A stretch of DNA of 64,000 nt from a bacterium (GCA_003245715.1 QKCJ01000060.1:124001-188000), one strand, 5' to 3'. Shown: positions 1 to 8,865, counted from the first letter of the stretch. Notes: generated from the letters alone by a model not told the origin. Numbers and translations: made by a program.

Positions 1-127
1 GGCAGAAGGTTGTTCCTTCGCAGAAGAGCATTTCGTTGCAGGTCATCGGCAGTTTATCCTGCCCTTCAGATAGAACCTCGACAACCTTCTTTTTTTCCTG
101 ACAGTATAGTTTATATTGCCCGAGCAT
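1..127 (-). CDS. Partial small Cys-containing protein, runs off left edge
   Basis: The minus strand reads ATG at 127-125 and stays open to the window edge for 42 codons. An AAGGA Shine-Dalgarno lies about 7 bases upstream. The visible start, MLGQYKLYCQEKKKVVEVLSEG, is followed by spaced Cys residues (C9, C30, C36, C42). The VVEVLSEG stretch with a later Cys faintly recalls desulforedoxin-type iron domains. The usual CxxC before VVxVL is not there, so I do not assign that family. The function is unknown and the 3' end is outside the window. Confidence 0.5.
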   Translation of the reverse strand, partial: MLGQYKLYCQEKKKVVEVLSEGQDKLPMTCNEMLFCEGTTFC

Positions 128-496
128 GTCAGATCCTTCCTTAAATAATAGGTATTTTGCAAATAAAGTTAGCAATAAGCACTTAATACGGTTATTGTTG
201 ATAGATCAAACCTTACATAAAGTATCGGCAAAATCAAGAGTTTTTTACAGTCGAAAGTATACTCCGGCCATTCTTCGGGTTAATAATTGCCGGGTAATTG
301 CGGGGATTTGGGTTGTAGTATGTTTTTTTTACTGAAATTTGTATATTTTATTAATTATCGGACAATAATTGACGATAAAAAGCAGATAATCTATGGATTT
401 TTTGCGCTTTAGGCGGTATATTATTCATTTAAGTAATTTTAAGAGATAATCTTTAATCTTATAGGCGCGTATTTGCGCGTCGTTATGGAGGTACAG
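128..496. other. AT-rich intergenic region between divergent genes
   Basis: About 370 bases separate the divergent edge gene and the lipoprotein at 497. A short open frame at 126-335 has no ribosome-binding site and non-protein-like composition. I see no clear hairpin or repeat. Promoters for both genes presumably lie here. Confidence 0.5.
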
Positions 497-1486
497 ATGG
501 GTTGGAGTAAACTTGTAGGCATTACCTGCGCGACAGCATTTTTAACCGGCTGCTTTGGTGGCTCTGATGATAAAAAAGACGATGGTAAGGCTAGCATTGA
601 GGAAGCCCGTAAATACGGCTTGCCAGAATCTCTCAAGGATAACATCGACAAGAACGGACTTGCCAAGTCCGGCGGTGAGCTTAATCCTCTTGAGCAGGAG
701 CTGCAGACGCTCAAGGAAAAGGCCGAAAAAGACCGCAAGATGCTTTCGATGAATACAGACAAGGCTGAAGAATATAAACGCCGCGCGGAAGAACTGAGTA
801 GTTCCCTGCGGGCAACCGAAGCCAAGATTTCTCGCGTAAACCGTATCATCTCCATGATTAATGATAATCCGGATATGCTTACAGCCCCTTCTTCAACCGG
901 TAGCAGCGATTCAGTCAATGACGTCCCCAAGATCGGCGCCTCCGGCCCTCTTGGCAGCAAACCTTCATTTTCAAATGAGCTTCCTGCTCTTGGTGCAGCG
1001 CCAAGCGGCATCCTGAGCGGTGGCAAGCCTGCTCCTTATAATGATTTTTCACCGGCTTCCACTCCAGCCGCTCCAGAAGTGAAGAAGAAGGAAGTTCTGA
1101 CGCCAGTCAAACCGCGCTGGGGCTTTGCCCCTCCTTCGGATAATCCGGCCCTCGCTGTTGACGGTCCTGAATTTACCGAAGAGCGCGCTCCGGTTGCAGA
1201 TAATAAATGGGCTGGCAGAGCTGTTAGCGCCGCAACCTCAGACGGCAAGATCCTGCTCAGTGACGGTAGCGGCCCTGACAGTGAATATATCATCAGCCTT
1301 GGCAAGAACCATGATATTAGCGAAGGCATGCTCTTTGAGGCTACCGGAAGTAATGGCAAGCGTAATGTTCTGGTTGTTACCCGGGTTTACAAAGCCAACG
1401 CCGAGGCCAAGCTTCATCCGCGTTACGCCGCAGGCGGCCTTAAGACCGGTGATTCAATCCATAAGCTGACCTCGCTTCCTGAGTGA
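497..1486 (+). CDS. Coiled-coil lipoprotein, function unknown
   Basis: This is a 329-residue lipoprotein. The start is ATG 497, because GGAGG at 487-491 sits 5 bases upstream and the protein then opens with a lipoprotein signal peptide ending in the lipobox LTGC (Cys19). An earlier in-frame ATG at 473 has no such site. After the anchor comes a charged segment, a predicted coiled coil at about 63-120 (LEQELQTLKEKAEKDRKML onward), a Pro/Ser/Ala-rich linker to about 235, and a compact C-terminal domain with glycine-rich turns. The layout suggests an envelope protein that spans or tethers layers. No enzyme motif is seen and I do not recognise the C-terminal domain. The gene ends just before a bidirectional terminator. 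Confidence 0.8.
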   Translation: MGWSKLVGITCATAFLTGCFGGSDDKKDDGKASIEEARKYGLPESLKDNIDKNGLAKSGGELNPLEQELQTLKEKAEKDRKMLSMNTDKAEEYKRRAEELSSSLRATEAKISRVNRIISMINDNPDMLTAPSSTGSSDSVNDVPKIGASGPLGSKPSFSNELPALGAAPSGILSGGKPAPYNDFSPASTPAAPEVKKKEVLTPVKPRWGFAPPSDNPALAVDGPEFTEERAPVADNKWAGRAVSAATSDGKILLSDGSGPDSEYIISLGKNHDISEGMLFEATGSNGKRNVLVVTRVYKANAEAKLHPRYAAGGLKTGDSIHKLTSLPE

Positions 1487-1544
1487 TTGTTGCGTTTTAA
1501 GGCTTGTCGTCACAGCCGGGCGAAACGGTAATCTGAATATAATA

Positions 1545-1582
1545 AAAAAACCTGAACCCAAAAGATGGGGTTCAGGTTTTTT
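1545..1582. terminator. Bidirectional intrinsic terminator
   Basis: A perfect inverted repeat (arms 1545-1559 and 1568-1582) combines a GGGTTCAGG stem with flanking A and T runs, so it can terminate both the lipoprotein gene and the convergent thioredoxin gene. Confidence 0.9.
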
Positions 1583-1602
1583 GTTCCTCTTGGGAACAGG
1601 AG

Positions 1603-2253
1603 TTATTTTGTTGCTGCTGTGGTGTTTGTTGCGGCTGCTGCTGCGGCGGCAGGCGGATTGGCGTTCATCTCTTTTACCTTGTCGACAGCCTGATGCAGGG
1701 TCTCTTCTTCCTGATATCCCACAAGTCCGCCGATAAGCTTTCCGTCATTAAAGAAGGCAAACGCCGGGATTCCCTGAATGCCGAATTTTCTGGCAAGTTC
1801 CGGTTGCTCGTCAATATTAACCTTGTAGATTTTAACATTCTCGCGGCTGTTTCTGGCAAAGCTTTCCAGCACCGGCTCCATCATTTTGCACGGACCGCAC
1901 CATTCCGCCCAGAAATCAACGAGTACAATACCTTTCTGTTGGATATTGCTCTCAAAATTATCGCTGGTCATCGCCGTAAAAGAGTGAGAATTCCTGATAT
2001 CCGGCCTGTTTACGCTAACCTCCTGACTTACCGCCCGCATCTTTTGCTGAATGGTTGTCGCCGCTTCAAGCTTGTCACGCGCCAGTTCCGCCCAGGCTGA
2101 AGAAACCGCCATACCGATAAGTCCGCCGATAATCACTCCCAGAATCGGTGAAGAATGCAGGGGGCAGCCGTCGGAGCAGGCCTTCTTCTTTCTAAGTATT
2201 GTACCAATCACAGCGCCCAGTACCGCGCCGCCAATCAAAAATTGCCAGATCAT
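1603..2253 (-). CDS. Membrane-anchored thioredoxin with DUF6132-like N-terminus
   Basis: This 216-residue protein pairs two glycine-rich hydrophobic segments (about 2-20 and 36-53) with a full thioredoxin domain from about 90 on. The active site is WCGPC (Cys119, Cys122), and the cis-Pro motif is GIQGIPAF. The loop between the membrane segments has a Cys-x3-Cys-Pro...SSP pattern like that of small DUF6132-type membrane proteins. I take ATG 2253 as the start because AAAGGA lies 6 bases upstream; the frame stays open to 2352 without a ribosome site. The tail is Ala/Thr-rich. The likely role is envelope thiol-disulfide exchange. Which side the thioredoxin faces cannot be fixed by eye. The thioredoxin call is firm; the DUF6132 resemblance is moderate. 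Confidence 0.9.
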   Translation of the reverse strand: MIWQFLIGGAVLGAVIGTILRKKKACSDGCPLHSSPILGVIIGGLIGMAVSSAWAELARDKLEAATTIQQKMRAVSQEVSVNRPDIRNSHSFTAMTSDNFESNIQQKGIVLVDFWAEWCGPCKMMEPVLESFARNSRENVKIYKVNIDEQPELARKFGIQGIPAFAFFNDGKLIGGLVGYQEEETLHQAVDKVKEMNANPPAAAAAAATNTTAATK

Positions 2254-2452
2254 ATCTATCCTTTCTCGGTGAAATGACACTGCGTTTGTGTCTGTTAGTC
2301 GCTCATTTTTAAATATCGTTAAATAAGTGTTTATCCTTCGCGCAAAATCCATAAAATAATAATAATCGGTATTTGCTGATTTTCAGGTGCCGGCTTGCTG
2401 TGGTTTATTTCTGGCTTTTGCTTATTCTGCTGTATTTTGACAGGGGTTAATT

Positions 2453-2695
2453 ATGATTTCTGATGCGCGAAACTTTATCAATCAGGCCATGGAGGACAAG
2501 GACTTGCGCGGCAAGTTGGTCCGTGCCGATACTAATGACCAACGCGAACTGATTCTGGTTGAGGAAGGCTTTGATTTTTCCTTTGCCGAGTTTGACGAGG
2601 CGTACCACAGCGAACTTGCCTCTTCGCAGACTCCACAGCGGGCGGACGATCTGGCTCAACTTCGAGTCTGGTGGGAGATGCTGCTGCAGAGCTGA
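2453..2695 (+). CDS. Nif11-domain small protein
   Basis: This 80-residue protein carries the Nif11 signature: an N-terminal helix (ARNFINQAMEDKDLRGKLV), then a loop and the EEGFDFSFAEFDEAY segment. Nif11 domains occur in nitrogen-fixation-linked proteins and as leaders of some ribosomal peptide precursors. Here there is no double-glycine cleavage site, no Cys/Thr/Ser-rich core and no maturation enzyme nearby, so a peptide-natural-product role is not supported. AGGGG lies 6-7 bases upstream of ATG 2453. The gene sits alone, divergent from the thioredoxin gene. Confidence 0.65.
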   Translation: MISDARNFINQAMEDKDLRGKLVRADTNDQRELILVEEGFDFSFAEFDEAYHSELASSQTPQRADDLAQLRVWWEMLLQS

Positions 2696-2706
2696 GTCTC
2701 TTGGCG

Positions 2707-2743
2707 TATAATTTTGGGGCAGGCAGATTTTTTGTGCTATAAT
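2707..2743 (+). promoter_or_regulatory. Candidate promoter for the glycan cluster
   Basis: Two TATAAT boxes occur at 2707-2712 and 2738-2743. The second is preceded by TGC, giving an extended -10 (TGnTATAAT). Transcription from it would begin near 2750, which bears on the start of the next gene. No good -35 is seen. Confidence 0.4.
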
Positions 2744-2835
2744 AAACAGGATGTTGAGGCATTACTGGTAAACCACAGGCGCTCACAGTCAGGATTGCGT
2801 ATCTGACAACAGTCGCCATAACTCAGTATAATTTT

Positions 2836-3948
2836 ATGCGCGGGCAGACACCTTTTCTTGCCGGGAAAGGTTTTGAGGCGCACGCCATCGCCGCGCCGGA
2901 TGATAACCTGCAGAAGCTTGCCGCGCGTGACGGTACGATTGTGCATCCGCTTGAGATGTCACGCGAAATGTCACCGCTGCATGACATCGTCGCGCTCTGG
3001 CGGCTGATAATTATCCTGCGCCAGATTAAACCTGATATCCTCCATATGAGTACGCCCAAGGCCGCTCTTCTTGGCGCGCTGGCTGGTTTTATCTGCCGCG
3101 TACCAGTGCGGATATTTCTGATGCGCGGCGCACTCAGTATCGGCCGCAACGGGTTAGCTGGTTTTGTCTTCAGAATGACCGAGCGTATCACGGCTTTGTT
3201 TTCGCACAAGGTGATCGCCGTCTCGCCGTCGCTGCGGGAATATGCAATCAGCAATAAAATCACCTCCGTCCAAAAAATAACCGTCATCGCTTCAGGCATG
3301 TCAAACGGTGTTGATATCCCGTCGCTTGAACCGACCGGACAGGTGCCGGAAAAGTTGACTGAATTTACCTCAGGCGCGGATAAAGTTATTGGTTTTGTCG
3401 GACGGCTGGTGCGCGAGAAGGGGATTGAAGAGCTTGAACACGCCTGGCAGGTTATCCGCAAGGATTATCCCGGTACGAAACTTCTGCTCTGTGGCGAGTG
3501 GGAGCAGCGCGGCGCGGTCAATCACTGCGCGCAGGTCGGCATCGCCGCAGACAGCCGCGTGCTGATAACCGGCTGGCTTGATAAAAAAGATATTGGCCAT
3601 TATTATAAGGCGATGGATGTTCTTGCGTTTCCGTCTTACCGTGAAGGTTTCCCGAACGTTCCGATGGAAGCGGCGGCTTTCAGGCTTCCGGTGATTACTA
3701 CCAACGCAGTCGGTTGCGCGGACGCGGTTAATGACGGCGTTACGGGGGTGGTCATTCCAGTAAAGGACAGCGGCGCGCTCCTTAACGCACTGCGTGATTA
3801 TCTTGATAATCCTGAATTGTTAACTCGTCACGGCACGGCCGGATATGAGCGGGTTGAGAAGGAATTCAATCCAGAAAGAATCCATGAAGGATTATACCGC
3901 GAGTATATTCAACTGCTGCGCCGCAGAAAGCCGGAGGTCTTTGACTGA
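2836..3948 (+). CDS. Glycosyltransferase family 4 (GT4)
   Basis: This GT-B glycosyltransferase is probably a cytoplasmic enzyme adding a sugar from a nucleotide donor during surface glycan assembly. The C-terminal donor domain starts at VIGFVGRLVREKGIEEL and contains the EGFPNVPMEA (E-x7-E type) signature. ATG 2836 is the first conventional start. However, the reading frame remains open back to 2758 and encodes RIAYLTTVAITQYNFMRGQ, which is the normal first beta-strand and loop of this family. No ATG, GTG or TTG exists in that extension, only ATT at 2761 and 2794. The real start is therefore probably upstream and unconventional, or the 5' end is damaged. The stop overlaps the flippase start as TGATG. 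Confidence 0.88.
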   Translation: MRGQTPFLAGKGFEAHAIAAPDDNLQKLAARDGTIVHPLEMSREMSPLHDIVALWRLIIILRQIKPDILHMSTPKAALLGALAGFICRVPVRIFLMRGALSIGRNGLAGFVFRMTERITALFSHKVIAVSPSLREYAISNKITSVQKITVIASGMSNGVDIPSLEPTGQVPEKLTEFTSGADKVIGFVGRLVREKGIEELEHAWQVIRKDYPGTKLLLCGEWEQRGAVNHCAQVGIAADSRVLITGWLDKKDIGHYYKAMDVLAFPSYREGFPNVPMEAAAFRLPVITTNAVGCADAVNDGVTGVVIPVKDSGALLNALRDYLDNPELLTRHGTAGYERVEKEFNPERIHEGLYREYIQLLRRRKPEVFD

Positions 3949-5435
3949 TGGGGCAGAGTGACCGAAAAAAAGTTGCCGGCGGGGTTTTCTGGCTGAGCCT
4001 TGAACGGGTTATCGGCTTTAGCGTATCCTTCTTTGGTGGCATAATTCTCGCGCGTATCTTGCAACCTGACGACTTTGGTATCGTCGCCTTCGCTACCGCC
4101 ACCTTCCTGACTTTCAGCCGACTCTGCGGCATCGGTGTCAATCAGGAGATCGTCCGCGCGGACGCCAAATCACCAACCTACCGCGACCTTCTCAGTACTT
4201 ATTTCTGGCTCAATGCCGGAGTTGTTTCTTTATTTTTTCTGCTTATCAGCGCGGTGATTTTCTTGAGTGGGATCTTCCCGGCTTCGCAAAAATATGTCGC
4301 GCTGATTATCGCCGGTGGCTGGAGTGTGAGCAACCTCTGCGATCCGGGGCGTTCTCTGATGCAGAAAGAGATGCGTTTTAAAATTCTCTCCTTCCTGCAA
4401 TGGCTGCCGGGGCTGCTGGGGATGGCGGTTGCGGTTCTGATGGCGTATCTTGGTTACGGGGTCTGGTCTTTATGTGTGCCGCAGATGGCGACGCTTGCCC
4501 TTGCCGGAGTTGCGGCGTTGCTACTGAGCGGGTATAAACCGGAGCTGCGCTTTGATTACGGACTGGCGAAAGAGCTGCTGAAAAAATCCGGCTGGTATCT
4601 GGGTAACGGTTTTTGTGAGGGTGCTTATCAGCGTGTTGACGACCTTGTTGTGGGGCAACTCCTTGGCAAGACGCAACTTGGTTTTTACGACCGCGCCTAC
4701 ATGCTTGGCGGGATGTTTCATCATAACGCCGGTAATGTTATTTCGCGGATAATCTTCCCGCTCTTTGCCAAACGCGCAGACGAGAATGCGCGTGTCTGCG
4801 CGCTATACACTATCACTGTCCGTTTTGTTTTATACGCCGCGTTTTTTGTGCTGCTGCCGTTCTCGATTTACTGTCCTGAAATCATCACCGCTCTCTGGGG
4901 CGAGAAGTGGCTACCGGCTGCAAGTGTCTTCCGCTTCATGGCGCCGTACTCGATGCTGCTTCCCGCGTTTTATATCAGTAAGGACGTTATGGTCTCGTTA
5001 GGTCTGGTCAAGAACATGAGCAAGGTTTATTTTCTGGTCTTACTCAGTGTCGTTGTCCTGATCTGGCCGGCGATAACATTATACCAGCTTGAAGGCGCGG
5101 CTGTCGCTGTTGACCTTGCGATTCTTATGGGGCTGATGCGGGTAGGTTTTTATTTGAAATCACACCTGAAAAATATCAGCCTGACGCGCACCTTTGTCGT
5201 GCCGCTTGTCATTATGGCGTTGCTGGCCGGGCTAACGATTGCGGTTTCAAAATTCAGTCTCATGCAGGGCTACCCGTTGTCGGTCAACTGCCTGCTGACA
5301 GCGGCGGTATTGACAGGTTTGTCGCTGCTGGTTTTATTTACAGTAGAGAACACAGTTCTGCGTTTTATCTCTGACCTGGTGCAAAGTTTCTTCAGTAAAG
5401 ATCACGCACATGAAAGCGGTGCCGCGGATGAATAA
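3948..5435 (+). CDS. Polysaccharide flippase (Wzx/MviN-like)
   Basis: This 495-residue polytopic membrane protein has about 12-14 hydrophobic segments. Its start, GGVFWLSLERVIGFSVSFFGGI, and the following ARILQPDDFGIVAFATA are typical of the polysaccharide biosynthesis export family in the MOP superfamily. Members flip lipid-linked oligosaccharide repeat units across the inner membrane. The start codon overlaps the stop of the upstream glycosyltransferase, and its own end overlaps the next glycosyltransferase, so the three are translationally coupled. The substrate is presumably the glycan made by the neighbouring enzymes. Confidence 0.9.
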   Translation: MGQSDRKKVAGGVFWLSLERVIGFSVSFFGGIILARILQPDDFGIVAFATATFLTFSRLCGIGVNQEIVRADAKSPTYRDLLSTYFWLNAGVVSLFFLLISAVIFLSGIFPASQKYVALIIAGGWSVSNLCDPGRSLMQKEMRFKILSFLQWLPGLLGMAVAVLMAYLGYGVWSLCVPQMATLALAGVAALLLSGYKPELRFDYGLAKELLKKSGWYLGNGFCEGAYQRVDDLVVGQLLGKTQLGFYDRAYMLGGMFHHNAGNVISRIIFPLFAKRADENARVCALYTITVRFVLYAAFFVLLPFSIYCPEIITALWGEKWLPAASVFRFMAPYSMLLPAFYISKDVMVSLGLVKNMSKVYFLVLLSVVVLIWPAITLYQLEGAAVAVDLAILMGLMRVGFYLKSHLKNISLTRTFVVPLVIMALLAGLTIAVSKFSLMQGYPLSVNCLLTAAVLTGLSLLVLFTVENTVLRFISDLVQSFFSKDHAHESGAADE

Positions 5436-6645
5436 TGATAAAACCGGAAAATCAGGCGGCGTTATAATTAGCCAGTTCGGCGGCTACCACGCCCATCCCG
5501 CAGCCGAGGCCGCCCACGCTGCAGGGATGCTTGACAAGTTCATCGTCACCCATCCTCAGGGAGCGCAGATCCCATCTGACAAACTCATTGATTTGTTCTA
5601 TACCTATAATCCGATCCGCGGCTTTTCCTTGCTGCGGCGTCTGACTGGCTTGGGGTTCTTCTCGAAAATGTCGTCGGAGTATGAAAAACTTCAGCGCTGG
5701 TACTTTGATTATCTCTGCTGTAAGTTGATAAATGAGCAGACAAAAATCTTTCACGCCTACTCCTGCTATCAGGAGAAAGCCTGGGCGCGCTGCGAGGAGT
5801 TGGGCGTCTGTAAAATAATCGAGCACGGCACCGCTCATCCGCTCTTTGATGCTGAGGTCGTCGGTGAAGAGTACAAACGTTACGGCGTTGATGCTTCGAC
5901 TTATTCAGACACCGCCTGGATAACGAGGATGACAGAAGAGCATGAACGAGTTGACCGGGTTTACGTTATCTCCGACTTTGCCAGAAAAAGTTTCGAACGT
6001 TTTTCTAACGTTTCGCCCGAGAAAATAAAGATAAACCGTCTCGGCGTAGATACCGAACTCTTTGCGCCAAAAGAAGGACACCGCGCCTTTGTCGAGGATG
6101 AAAAACGCCCGCTTGAGATAATGACCGGCGGTTATATCTGCCTGCGCAAGGGAACGCAGTATCTGCTTGAGGCGGTTAAGAATCTCAAAAAGAAAAAACT
6201 CGACTGCCGCCTGTCTTTATACGGAGCGCAGCTTGATTTTGGCAATGTCCTCGCGCAGTACGACGACATTTACGATCATCTTGGCGGGGTGGGGTTGTCT
6301 GAGCTGATTGACTGCTATAACAGGGCTGACGTTCTAGTCTTGCCTTCACTGTCTGAGGGGTTTGGCCGGGTTGTGACTGAAGCGATGGCGTGCGGGACGC
6401 TTTGTATTGTCAGCGAGAATACCGGCGCTGGCGAGATTATCGAGAACGGGGTTGACGGTTTTGTGGTTCCTGTATGTAATAGCAGGGCTATTGAAGAAGC
6501 GCTTGAACTTCTGTATAATGACCGGAGCAGGGTTATTGCGATGGGCAGGCGCGCGCGGGAGAAAGCAGTCAAAAATAACTGGCAGGCGTATCAGCGCCGA
6601 CTGATTGATGATTATAAAGATATCTTGTCTGGAGAGAATAAATGA
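5410..6645 (+). CDS. Glycosyltransferase family 4
   Basis: This 411-residue GT-B glycosyltransferase has an acceptor domain beginning GVIISQFGGYHAHPAAEAA. Its donor domain contains GGYICLRKGTQYLLEAV and EGFGRVVTEAMACG (E-x7-E), followed by GAGEIIENGVDGFVVP. It probably acts on the inner face of the cytoplasmic membrane in surface polysaccharide synthesis. It overlaps the flippase gene by 26 bases if ATG 5410 is used or 8 bases with ATG 5428; neither has a strong ribosome site, so the start is uncertain. The end overlaps the next gene as ATGA. Confidence 0.9.
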   Translation: MKAVPRMNNDKTGKSGGVIISQFGGYHAHPAAEAAHAAGMLDKFIVTHPQGAQIPSDKLIDLFYTYNPIRGFSLLRRLTGLGFFSKMSSEYEKLQRWYFDYLCCKLINEQTKIFHAYSCYQEKAWARCEELGVCKIIEHGTAHPLFDAEVVGEEYKRYGVDASTYSDTAWITRMTEEHERVDRVYVISDFARKSFERFSNVSPEKIKINRLGVDTELFAPKEGHRAFVEDEKRPLEIMTGGYICLRKGTQYLLEAVKNLKKKKLDCRLSLYGAQLDFGNVLAQYDDIYDHLGGVGLSELIDCYNRADVLVLPSLSEGFGRVVTEAMACGTLCIVSENTGAGEIIENGVDGFVVPVCNSRAIEEALELLYNDRSRVIAMGRRAREKAVKNNWQAYQRRLIDDYKDILSGENK

Positions 6646-7709
6646 AGGTCCTTGTTGTTGCTGATGGTTCTTTGTCGTCTGCCTGTGAGCAGGAGGGTAC
6701 TGCCTGGCACATGCACCTGACTCTTGAGAAACTCGGAATTGAGCACAAGTTTTTTTATCACAGCGCCTATGTCGACCGGTCGCTCTTCACCAAGGGCATG
6801 AATACCCTCTGGGCGAAGGTTACCAAAAAGCCTTACGCCGTATTTAAAGACTGTAACGCCAGAGCTAATCAGGAGCTCTTCAAGGTTGCGCGCGAGTTCA
6901 AGCCTGACCTGGTCATTGTCTTCAAGGCGCAGTTTCTGCTCTCTGACGCGGTACGTGAACTCAAGCGTATTATCGCGCCCGCCAAGATTGTCAACTTCAC
7001 CTTCGACAATGTCTTTATCTACCCGGGACAGCTGATTGCCGCCAAAGAGTACGACATCTTCTACCTTGCTGATAGCTACGTCCTTGAGAAGATGCACCGC
7101 GCTGGTTGTGATAACGCCCGCTTTATGTCCGAGCCCGTCTGCGAGCAGGCGCATCATGAAATTACTGACATCACCGACGCCGAGCGCGCCGAGTACACCA
7201 ATGACATTACCATGGTCGGCAGCCTGTATCCTTACCGCGTGCTGATGCTTGAGGCTTTGCGCGGGATGAACCTGAAAGTCTGGGGCAACATCTGGGGCTT
7301 TGCCAATCCTGATGAGTACCGCAGCACCTTCACCTGGGAGGCTTTCCAGCACCGTGAGACTGAAGGCCGCGAGAAGCAGCTGATCTTTGCGTTATCAAAA
7401 ATCAACCTCACAACGCTCCAGCCCGTCGAATGCGTCCATGCCGGTAACGAACGTATCCAGCAGACAGCCGCCTGCAAGGGCTTCCAGCTCTGCGAATACA
7501 ATCCCGACCTTGAGAAGGTTTACAGGATCGGAGAGGAACTTGTCACCTTCCGCAGCCGTGATGAGCTGCGCGAGAAGGCTGAGTATTATCTCAAGCACCC
7601 GGAACTGCGGCAGGAAGTTATCGAGAAGGCTTACGCGTGTGTCATGAGCAAGCACACCTATACCCACCGCTTCCAGACCATGCTTGCCGATCTCGGTCTG
7701 AGCCTGTAA
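6642..7709 (+). CDS. CgeB-like glycosyltransferase
   Basis: This 355-residue protein resembles the CgeB/DUF3880 type of glycosyltransferase: MKVLVVADGSL at the start, a middle segment IVNFTFDNVFIYPGQ, and a C-terminal segment where ITMVGSLYPYRVLMLEAL and FRSRDELREKAEYYL match the family's late GT-1 region. The donor and acceptor are unknown. It is coupled to the preceding gene by an ATGA overlap and is the last gene of the tightly packed block; a 55-base gap precedes the GT9 gene. Confidence 0.8.
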   Translation: MKVLVVADGSLSSACEQEGTAWHMHLTLEKLGIEHKFFYHSAYVDRSLFTKGMNTLWAKVTKKPYAVFKDCNARANQELFKVAREFKPDLVIVFKAQFLLSDAVRELKRIIAPAKIVNFTFDNVFIYPGQLIAAKEYDIFYLADSYVLEKMHRAGCDNARFMSEPVCEQAHHEITDITDAERAEYTNDITMVGSLYPYRVLMLEALRGMNLKVWGNIWGFANPDEYRSTFTWEAFQHRETEGREKQLIFALSKINLTTLQPVECVHAGNERIQQTAACKGFQLCEYNPDLEKVYRIGEELVTFRSRDELREKAEYYLKHPELRQEVIEKAYACVMSKHTYTHRFQTMLADLGLSL

Positions 7710-7764
7710 TTTTTCGCGTAGTGCAGCTTGCCAGCCTTCGCATAAGTCATAAATAAGGAAACTG

Positions 7765-8865
7765 ATGCCAGAGAATATTCTGCTTATCGCCTACTGCAAG
7801 ATCGGAGATACCCTTGTAATGCTCCCCGCTCTTCATGCTCTGCGTGAGAAATTCCCTGACGCACGAATTGGTTTAATCAGCGAATATTATTTTGCAAAAG
7901 ACGCCATCGGCGCCGAGGCGCTCCTCGGCCACACCGGACTGATTAACGACTTCTTCAAGATCCGCACCTCGCGCAGCAGATTCATCGCGCCGTGGCTGCT
8001 GCGTATCTCGCGCGCGGTTTTATGCCGGCTACTGCGAAAAATCAGGTGGGATTACGGTATTGTACTGATGCCGCCCTATCCGCCGATGACTTCGCAGTTC
8101 GCACAGAACCTCAAAGGAATTTTAGCCAGTTGCGGCGTTGATAAGATTCTTGATTATAATGCGCTCAGTCTTGAGGAGATCAAAAAATCAGATAACGTTC
8201 TCAAGTCTGCTGACTGGCTGCTGCAGAGTCTGTCGCCGCTCTGTGATAATCTTCCGCCGGAAGATTGCGGTAACGGCACGCTTGCGCCGATAGCAGAATT
8301 CTCAACGCAGGCGGCTGCTTTTTCTGCGCAGAATAATCTGAACAGTGACACTCCGGTTATCACTCTCGCACCCTCCGCGCACATCCAGTCAAACCTCTGG
8401 AAGATTGAAAATTATATCGCCACGCTAAAACTGATAAAAGAGAAACGAGATATCAAAACGCTTGTTATCGGTGGTCCTGCCGACCGTGAAAAGATCACCC
8501 GCATCTGTGCTGAGTGCGATTTCTGCCTGCCTGTCATCGGCGAAGATATCAGACTGGTCGCGGAGCTGATTTCCCGCACCTCTCTTTATCTCGGCAATGA
8601 CACCGGTCTCATGCACATGGCCGCTGCCAAAGGCGTAAAATGCGTCGGCGTCTTCTCCTGCCGTAATCCGCGAAAAATATGGGAACCCTACGGCCACGGC
8701 CATCAGATTATGCGCGGCGAAATTGAGTGCGCCGGTTGCGCCTGCATTAAGTGCAAATTAGGCTTCCCAAGCCGGGTCGGCTCCCCGAGCCGGGACGGTT
8801 ATCCACCCTGCCTTGAACAGATCCAACCGGCAGAGGTCGCGCAAGCCTGCCTTTCAGCACTCTGA
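7765..8865 (+). CDS. Glycosyltransferase family 9 (heptosyltransferase-like)
   Basis: This 366-residue enzyme of the ADP-heptose:LPS heptosyltransferase family opens with ILLIAYCKIGDTLVMLPAL and has the conserved donor-site loop YLGNDTGLMHMAAAKG. A Cys cluster (CAGCACIKC ... C) near the C-terminus is common in GT9 proteins. It probably adds heptose or a related sugar to an LPS core or glycan. Two tandem 15-base units in the 3' part (8766-8798) add a PSRVGS/PSRDGY insertion between the Cys residues. AAGGAA lies upstream of ATG 7765. Confidence 0.9.
   Translation: MPENILLIAYCKIGDTLVMLPALHALREKFPDARIGLISEYYFAKDAIGAEALLGHTGLINDFFKIRTSRSRFIAPWLLRISRAVLCRLLRKIRWDYGIVLMPPYPPMTSQFAQNLKGILASCGVDKILDYNALSLEEIKKSDNVLKSADWLLQSLSPLCDNLPPEDCGNGTLAPIAEFSTQAAAFSAQNNLNSDTPVITLAPSAHIQSNLWKIENYIATLKLIKEKRDIKTLVIGGPADREKITRICAECDFCLPVIGEDIRLVAELISRTSLYLGNDTGLMHMAAAKGVKCVGVFSCRNPRKIWEPYGHGHQIMRGEIECAGCACIKCKLGFPSRVGSPSRDGYPPCLEQIQPAEVAQACLSAL
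8766..8798 (+). repeat. In-gene tandem repeat, 18-base period
   Basis: CCCAAGCCGGGTCGG at 8766-8780 recurs at 8784-8798 with two mismatches. The period of 18 keeps the reading frame. Between and around the units CGGCTC-ccc-GAGCCG forms a hairpin. Confidence 0.75.

Noticed and set aside
126-335. Open frame of 69 codons on the plus strand
   Set aside because: It has no ribosome site, overlaps the start of the edge gene on the other strand and has no family-like pattern.
2453-2695. Nif11-like protein as a ribosomal natural-product precursor
   Set aside because: It lacks a double-glycine leader end and a modifiable core, and no maturation or export gene is adjacent.
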